This document shows positions 59,447 through 64,000 of a stretch of 64,000 nucleotides of DNA, in pieces. Numbering within the stretch: the first letter of the stretch is position 1; each line of letters begins with the position of its first letter. This DNA is from Heterohyrax brucei. Its lineage: Eukaryota > Chordata > Mammalia > Hyracoidea > Procaviidae. The notes beneath the pieces are model-generated. The model was given only the letters and a program-made list of their open reading frames with translations. It was not told the origin of the DNA and did no database searches. The position numbers were made by a program, and so were the translations under genes. The stretch lies in the NCBI GenBank assembly GCA_028571685.1, contig CM053148.1, positions 84,342,001 through 84,406,000 on the forward strand. Direction: 5' to 3'.

Positions 59447-59945
59447 TGTCATGGGTTGAATGTGTGCCAGAAGAAATCTATAACAATTTGGCTGTGCTAT
59501 AATTCCTGGTATTGTGTGATGTTCGTGCATGTTGCAATTCCTGCCTCTATGATGTTAATAAGGGTGGATGGGCAGCAGTTGTGCTTGTAGAGCAAGATTC
59601 AGTGTGCAAGTTTGTTTTGTGCCTTGAGGCACCCTCTTGAAGATATAAAGGGAAAAAAAAATCTGGCAGAGAGAATTGGGAATCTCATACCGTCATCAAG
59701 AAAGCAGCACCAGGAGAAGACACATCCTTCAGACCTGAGGTGCCTGTGCCGAGATGCTCCCTGACCAAAGACTGATGCAACACATGGAATTTCTTCCAGA
59801 GCCAACAAGGGGGAATGCCTTCCCCTGGAGAGGACACCTTGAATTTGGACTTGTAGCCTACTGGACCATGTAAGAACAAACATTTCTCTTTTGAAAGCCA
59901 TCCATTCATGATATTTCAGTTACAGCAGCACTAGCTGACTAAGAT
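59447..59945 (+). mobile_element. MLT1-like solo LTR in L1 'F', plus strand
   Basis: Opens TGTCATGGGTTGAATGTGTG and closes 'gcagcactagctgactaaga'. L1 sequence is continuous across it: 'cacacaaagttgg' before and 'tgg tgatttgtttctcc' after. A short duplication of about 4-5 bases ('ttgg'/'gtgg') is compatible with LTR integration. Fossil. Confidence 0.75.
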
Positions 59946-61853
59946 AGTGGTGATTTGTTTCTCCATTGCATTAAAACAAAGTATTGGAAGTAGAATTTGG
60001 ATTGCATTGTATGTGTAGATTGCTTTGGGAATTATAGACATTGTCACAGTGTTAAGTCTTCTTATCCAAGAGCAAGGAAAGTTGTTTCTCCACTTTCGTA
60101 AGTAACTTTTTGTTTCCTGCAGTAGGATCTTGTAGTTTTCTTTGTATAGGTCTCTTACTTCTATAGTTAAATTTATCCCTATGCATTTTATCTTCTTAGG
60201 GGCTACGACAAATGGAAATGATCTCATGATTTCCTCTTTGGTTTCTCTTTGTTGGTATAAAGGAATCCCACTGATTTATGTAGTTTATCTTGTATTCTGA
60301 TGCTTTGTTGTAGTCTTCTATGAGATCCCTCACCACCTCCCCCAGATTCTCAACTTCCGCCATGTCACTGTCACTGCCAGCCCAGGATCACGTACATCCC
60401 CCAAACTGCCCTTGTCTCCAGGCTGCGTGTGGTCTTACACAACTGCTCGGGCACCAGCACAAGTTCCTTTCTCTTTTCTCCCAGTACTGCGGGAGCTAAG
60501 TCTCCTTTGCCTGGATCACTCTAGGGACCGCCGGGCCACTCGGTCTTAATGCCCTCTGATTGCTGGGCTAGTCTTCAGCCCCTCTGACCTGTGTAGAAGC
60601 CTTCAGTACTGGATGACTTTCTTTAGGCAGGTGTAGATCACCTTTGCTCTCAGACCTAGTGGCGTCTCTCAGTACCATGTTGCAAATTTGTTTTGCTAGG
60701 GGAGTTTTGCCGTGCTTCCTTCATCTTCCTTCTGTGGGACCTCTTTGGAGCCTCATGATTTCCTCCGTGGTGCTCTTGCGCTCCTACAATCTTCTCGTCA
60801 CCCAATCTGTTCTTGTATGTTTCTAGCAAGTGATCAGGCCTCCTAGAGTGCCCAAATTGGTTAGATTAACTGATTCTGCAGGTCTTTGTTTTTACAGGGT
60901 TCAGCAGAGTCATGTGGCGATGCCGCCTTCTTGACTCTGTCCTCCAGGGCTTCCCTTTGGACATTAGTTGTGCTTTTAAGCCTAGGTACCTTTAAGAGCC
61001 TTTCTTTATGTGTCATTTTCTTAAGCTTAATTTTAATATGTTGTGGCATCCTTTTTGTGGTGTTTTTGTGGTGTTCAAAAAACATCTTAAATATTTATGT
61101 TCTCTTCTCTCATGATATCAGGGAAGTTTTCTGTCAGCAACGCTTCAACAATTCTCTCTGTGTTTTCTGCTATCCCTTCCTGTTCAAGTACTTCAGTTAT
61201 TCATAGATTATTCCTCTTGACAGAGTTCCACATGTTTCTTTGTGTTTCTTCATTTTTCTTGTTTGTTTTCTCTGATTTCTGCTCATAAATGCTGATGTCA
61301 GTTGCTTTATTTTAAGCTTGCTAATTCTGCATTCTATTTCCTCAATCTTGTTCTGTTGGTTTTGCATTGAATTGTCAGATTCTGTAATTTTATTATTGAT
61401 CTGCTGGATTTCAGATCATTGATGTTCTAGCAGTTCATATACCTTACTTAACTTTTCATTTTGTTCTGTTGCATTTTGTTTAATATCCAGAAGGAATCTA
61501 TACATGATTATTTTGTATTCTACCTCCAATAATTTTAGAAGGCTTCTTAATCTGGGAAGTTTTTTGTATCTGTATTTTGGGAGTTTTCTGGAGCCATGGA
61601 GGTCTGCTTCTTTAAGTGGTTAGATATTCATCATTGTCTTCATGCTACCAAGAATCTGTTCAATTTTTCTATTCTTACACCAACAGGAGGTTTGGCATAG
61701 TTCTAAGAAGGGTGTGAATAAGGGTGCTGCTAGATTTGATTGCCAGCTGCTACTGTGTTCTCTCAGCGCAGATGACTTATGTCTAGCTTCTATGGCAAAT
61801 AAACTCTTTCAAGCTCCATGATGCTGCTTGGCTTGGTGACTGGCCCTGATTGG

Positions 61854-62760
61854 GCCCTCAGGGACGGCAGACCTTCCTCCTGGCTGACAAAGGTGCCAAT
61901 TCTCTGGTACGACACCAGTCAAGACTATAGTGTAGGTCAGGGAAGGGAAGAGAGAAGGATGGCACTACACTCAGCTGCCAGACACCACTGTGGTCTCTGC
62001 ATATGCTCATCGTAAAAGCTGCTTTTCTGCTGAGAGGGATGATGTCCAGCAGCAGCTGAAAGCAGCCAAGCCCTCAGGGGGTGGCAGACCCCGCCTCCTG
62101 GCTGACAATGACAGTACCCTATTTATAGTCTCTGGGGGGACAGCACTGGGGTGGGAGGGGGACATCAACCGACTCCATGACATGGCTCAGTGCAAAGGTG
62201 GTGAAAATGGTGTCACCACACTCAGCCACCATTCACTGCTTCATACTCTTATCTTAATAGTTGCTATTCTGCTGAGAGATGTGTTGAGCAGCCACAGGTG
62301 ATAGCAGCCAGGCCCTCAGGGGTGGCAGACCCCACCTCCTGGCTGCAAAAAGGGGTGCCTCATGGGCCATCCACAGATGACATGGCTCAAAGAAGGGAGG
62401 GGTTAGGGTACCACTGTACTCAATCACCAGCCACCGCTACATTCTCTAGGTATAACTGTCCTAAAAGCAGCTTTTCTGTTGGGAAAAGCACTATGGAGAC
62501 AGACACTGTTGCTCAGCATGAGAATTAGCACCAGCTGAGCCCTCAGGCATGGTTGACTCTGCCTCTCAGTTCCCCAAGGTGGCATCCCTCCTGAGTCACC
62601 TCTCCTGCTGTGAGTCAGCAGCATCCATGGCACAGCTCAGAGAAGAGAGGGGGACAGAACACTGCTGTTGGTCACCAGCTGCTGTTGTGTCCCTAGATGT
62701 GGCTTTCCCAAGCACAGCCTCTCTGCTGAGAGATACACTGTTTACGTAGACATTGTAGTT
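61854..62760 (-). repeat. Tandem repeats in the 5' region of L1 'F' (four units of about 217-242 bp)
   Basis: Each unit carries 'agccctcagggg.ggcagacc', 'cctcctggctg', a 'gacatggctcag' motif and 'ctgctgagag'. The first motif occurs at 61854, 62071, 62313 and 62540. L1 'A' shows a single comparable unit around 24830-24960. Confidence 0.7.
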
Positions 62761-63060
62761 CACCAATGTAGCCGGCCCATGTCAGCAGACCCAGTCCCAG
62801 CCTCCCTGTTAACAAAGAAGGTGTTCAAATCTGTAATGCACTCAGCTGATGCTTCAGCAGAAATGGGACTCAGTGCAACACTGCTTTTTCTCCAACAGAG
62901 GTAGTTTCAGACTTTCTGTCACCCAATCCAATCTCACAACCCTAATACTTTATCTTGAGGTTCCCAGAATGTCCACACTACTCTGTTCAATTATTTTTCT
63001 AGGTCTTAGTTCTCAGAGGGAATCAAGGAGATGTGTGTCTAGTCTGCCATCTTGGCCCTT

Positions 63061-63410
63061 TGGACATTTTAGTGAACAATTCCATATGGTCTTCTATGCC
63101 AGGAATAATAAATTTAAGAAGAATGACATCACATTCATCACCTAGAGAACATTTCAAGATCTTTCCTGAAGTACATGCTGTCAGTGACAGCATAACATCC
63201 ACACACCTTCAAAGAAGACCAGTTAATAAGACTATTATTCTAACTCATCAGCCACTAGAGCAAAGAGGAACAAACTCCGCCTCCCAGTCAAACCAGGCAG
63301 CTAACTTAAAAGTTTTATTAATATTTGTGTGCTGAAATAGGTCAACTATCAGTTGGTATGTCTTGATAATTACTGATGATTAGAATTGAAGAGTTTCCAA
63401 TAAATAAGAA
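63061..63410. other. Short unique stretch, nothing recognised
   Basis: Between the L1 'F' 5' end and the RTE start. No gene or repeat identified by eye. Confidence 0.4.
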
Positions 63411-64000
63411 GGATTAGTATATGGAAAATATGTCCTTGGAGACAGAAGCAATACCAGAGATGATATCAAAAATTTTCCAAGACTAAGGACTCATTCACTA
63501 AAAGTACGTTCCTTTTTTCCCAACAACATAAATGACAGCTGTCCACATGGACCTCATCCATTGGAAAACACATGAGAGAAATTAACTACATGGCTGGGAA
63601 GAGATGATGGAGAGGATAATAAATATCATCTGTCACAATAATGCCAGGGTATAACTGCAAAATAGGACATTAATAGCTCATATGCAAAGTCACATTGAAG
63701 AGGAAAAACATTAAAACAATTCCACAAGAACCAAAGTACAACCCTAAATATATTCCACCTGAATTTAGAATCCACTTCAAGACTAGGTTTGACACACTGA
63801 ACACTAATAAGAGAAGACTGTGTAAGTTGTGAGATGGCATCAATGACATGACGTATGAAGAAAGCAAAAAGTCATTAAAAACATAAAAACAGAGAAATCC
63901 AAAATTGTTCCCATCAGAAACTGGAATTTGTTTTTGGACATAGAGCAGCTAAAGTAAAAGGAATAAATGACCATGTAAAAGTACAAAAGAGAAGATTTCA
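63411..64000 (+). mobile_element. RTE LINE fragment, plus strand, running off the window
   Basis: From about 63740 it matches the RTE at 19180-19430 ('aagtacaaccct', 'ttcaagactaggtttgac', 'atgaagaaagcaaaaagtca', 'agagaaatccaaaattg', then the 'gcagctaaag' area). The 63411-63740 part is probably upstream RTE coding sequence. Degraded. Confidence 0.6.

Larger units (their letters stand above)
56709..63060 (-). mobile_element. L1 LINE 'F', old, nearly full length, minus strand, interrupted by LTRs
   Basis: 3' UTR of the same type as L1 'D' from 56709, ORF2 pieces at 59142-59438 ([20 protein letters not shown]) and 59931-60300, ORF1 pieces around 60861-61300, and a long 5' region to 63060 ending with 'agtctgccatcttggccctt', the reverse of the L1 start. 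Internal gaps: the centre of ORF2 is missing. LTR elements sit at 58222-59127 and 59447-59945. Inactive. Confidence 0.8.

Noticed and set aside
1-64000. CRISPR arrays, bacterial operons, tRNA or rRNA genes
   Set aside because: None seen; the window is mammalian nuclear DNA and the regular repeats are SINE, LINE or LTR.

Overview
This is nuclear DNA of a placental mammal, almost certainly an afrotherian (elephant, sirenian, hyrax, tenrec, aardvark group). The pointer is the repeat mix: AfroSINE copies with the diagnostic head GTCGAGTCGGATCCGACTC, BovB-like RTE LINEs, and L1 of one 7.2-kb type, all in very high density. No sequence says which afrotherian it is. Everything here is read by eye and from memory of the families; no alignment or search was run.

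The only convincing host gene is at the left end (1241-8298, plus strand): a seven-exon metalloprotease of the ADAMTS family, most like ADAMTS1. All six introns have GT...AG ends and consistent phases, the exons give one uninterrupted 633-residue frame, and prodomain cysteine switch, furin site, zinc motif, Met-turn, disintegrin-like domain and first thrombospondin repeat are present. The protein ends after that repeat with a new 37-residue tail, so Cys-rich, spacer and C-terminal TSP repeats of ADAMTS1 are absent. A possible TATA box lies at 606-613 and a poly(A) signal at 8512-8517. Intron 1 holds RTE and mariner debris.

From about 8.6 kb on the window is a graveyard of mobile elements. 8.7-15.5 kb: fossil class I endogenous retrovirus. 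15.7-16.1 kb: MLT1-like LTR. 16.1-25.8 kb: near full-length old L1 (minus) carrying an RTE, which itself carries a 70-bp L1 tail. 25.8-28.1 kb: 5'-truncated L1 (plus). 28.1-34.7 kb: mostly unique DNA with AfroSINEs. 34.7-41.9 kb: full-length L1 (plus) with perfect 12-bp target duplication. 41.9-42.9 kb: one copy of a duplicated non-repeat segment, then old L1 (minus) to 47.9 kb. 48.4-52.0 kb: a second fossil retrovirus related to the first. 52.0-55.4 kb: L1 (minus) with an RTE inside. 55.4-56.2 kb: second copy of the duplicated segment. 56.7-63.1 kb: another near full-length L1 (minus), broken by MaLR-type LTR insertions, with tandem repeats in its 5' region. 63.4-64 kb: start of an RTE running off the window.

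Two things deserve a second look: the short ADAMTS1-like gene, and a set of tiny AfroSINE 'head-only' insertions (10 to about 37 bp), three of them flanked by target-site duplications and several with an empty site visible in a related element of the same window.
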